DNA of 64,000 nucleotides from Vibrio sinus (lineage in GTDB: Bacteria > Pseudomonadota > Gammaproteobacteria > Enterobacterales > Vibrionaceae): contig NZ_JAMKMR010000001.1 of NCBI RefSeq assembly GCF_023634645.1, positions 372,001 to 436,000 of the forward strand. The letters are read 5' to 3'. Of this stretch, positions 63,112-64,000 are shown in pieces; the first letter of the stretch is position 1; every line of letters begins with the position of its first letter. A model generated the notes under the pieces. The model worked only from the letters and a program-made list of their open reading frames with translations, did not search any database and was not told the DNA's origin. Position numbers and translations under genes: made by a program.

Positions 63112-63936
63112 TTAGTTGACTGAAATGTAGCCTTTTTTTGTGACAATTTCTTGAGCTTGCGGAGAAAGCATCCATGTTAAAAACTTCTCAGCTTCGGGAG
63201 AAGGTTGACCTTGCTTGTACAACACTAAAAATGGTCGCGCGACTTTGTAGCTGCCATTTTTCACATTCGCTACCGTGGCGGGTGTTCCATCCACTGATAG
63301 GGCGTGAACCGAGCTATCAACCGTACCGAGTGAGATATAGCCAATGGCATATGGGTTAGACGCAACCATGGTTTTCAGCGCACCATTGCCACTGGCGACT
63401 TGAGCGCGTTGTGAAATTGCAGACACTTTTTTGCCAGCAATTTTGCGCTTAAGCTTCATGATGTCTTCGAAAGCGCCGCGCGTACCGGACGCCGTGTCAC
63501 GAGTCACAGCAACGATGGGTTTGTCTGCTCCACCGACTTGCTTCCAGTTGGTCACCTCACCTTTATAAATGGCAGTGACTTGCTCTGCAGAAAGGTTTTT
63601 CAACTCGTTACTAGGATTGACAACGACAGCGATTCCGTCACGTGCAATCACTTCTTCGACCAAGCTGGGCTCTTTTTCAGAAGATTTTAGGTTGCGTGAA
63701 GACATACCAAGATCCGCAGAACCATTTTTCGCCGCTTTTACACCAGCAGAAGAACCAGGCCCTTGAACCTCAATATAAACATCGGGGTGTTCTTTGCTGT
63801 AAGTTTCCGAGAACACTTCCATTAGGGGTGTCACACTGCTTGACCCTACTGCAGAAATGGTTTCCGTCGCAGAAACTGGGGTTATAGTCATAGCACTGAA
63901 GAGTGCAATTGCACCGATCACTGTCTTTTTCATCAC
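63112..63936 (-). CDS. pstS: Phosphate-binding protein PstS
   Basis: A 274-aa periplasmic binding protein with signal peptide (MMKKTVIGAIALFSAMTIT, ending VSA-TE). It has the phosphate-binding pattern GSSSVTPLMEVF, GSADLGMSSRNLK, RDGIAVVVNPSNEL and TRDTASGTRGAF. It supplies phosphate to PstCAB. It is the first gene of the operon, with AAGGAAAA before the ATG. The 64 bp to the window end should contain part of the promoter; a Pho box was not obvious by eye. Confidence 0.95.
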   Translation of the reverse strand: MMKKTVIGAIALFSAMTITPVSATETISAVGSSSVTPLMEVFSETYSKEHPDVYIEVQGPGSSAGVKAAKNGSADLGMSSRNLKSSEKEPSLVEEVIARDGIAVVVNPSNELKNLSAEQVTAIYKGEVTNWKQVGGADKPIVAVTRDTASGTRGAFEDIMKLKRKIAGKKVSAISQRAQVASGNGALKTMVASNPYAIGYISLGTVDSSVHALSVDGTPATVANVKNGSYKVARPFLVLYKQGQPSPEAEKFLTWMLSPQAQEIVTKKGYISVN

Positions 63937-64000
63937 ATTTTCCTTTAGCGGTTAAAGTACCGTCAGTTTTACTTGAACGGTGCCACTGTAAGTGAGCTAT

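Overview
The window looks like a stretch of a marine Vibrio chromosome, probably the smaller, more variable replicon. The evidence is the gene families (NagB, MaoP/DUF413, DUF3012, a MalM-like lipoprotein, NhaD, a ribB gene under an FMN riboswitch, a fructose/mannose-type PTS cluster), the moderate G+C, and recurring intergenic ATACCCAAGTTACTTC-type repeats that I associate with vibrios. I cannot name the species. No rRNA, tRNA, insertion sequence, integrase or CRISPR array was seen.

Layout. 0.2-3.3 kb: LysR regulator plus dgcN-dgcA (D-glutamate use through N-acetylated intermediates). 3.6-7.9 kb: four-gene chaperone-usher pilus operon with spore-coat-U type subunits. 8-17 kb: an accessory segment holding two paralogous periplasmic binding proteins without permeases, a MarR-type HTH/methyltransferase fusion behind a 30-bp palindrome, an AT-rich type III secretion chaperone/effector pair, a DUF3626 gene, an aminoglycoside-phosphotransferase-fold kinase, and a stand-alone nucleotidyl cyclase toxin of the ExoY/edema factor/CyaA family. 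17-28 kb: regulators (AraC-GyrI, two LysR), a MATE pump, an SDR plus small membrane protein, a diguanylate cyclase, a threonine-synthase-like enzyme and a TSUP exporter. 28-38 kb: ABC transporter with fused permeases, DUF819 protein, MFS and dicarboxylate carriers, NhaD. 38-46 kb: alkylation repair (Ada-AlkA fusion and Ogt), MaoP, NagB, a membrane-linked Mrr-like nuclease, glutaredoxin, MalM-like lipoprotein, RibB with riboswitch. 46-52.7 kb: glycogen debranching enzyme, GntP permease, YccF, TSUP, outer-membrane barrel, TetR. 52.8-59.3 kb: mannose/fructose PTS locus. 59.4-64 kb: PilZ protein and pstSCAB.

The most interesting content is the 10.8-17.0 kb stretch. The ExoY-like protein keeps both catalytic lysines, the DYD metal site and the HHSD segment of the cyclase toxins, yet is free-standing (390 aa) rather than a MARTX module. 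About 3 kb away is an unrecognised 433-aa protein encoded directly behind a CesT-like acidic chaperone; its C-terminal half shows a Cys...His...His pattern like NlpC/P60 hydrolases. No type III apparatus is present in the window, so delivery must depend on genes elsewhere. The PTS locus is coherent: IIABC imports and phosphorylates a hexose, ManA and a ROK kinase feed it towards fructose-6-phosphate, an AraC regulator is divergent, and extra IIA and IIB genes include a degenerate HPr-like domain that has lost its phosphoryl-accepting histidine.
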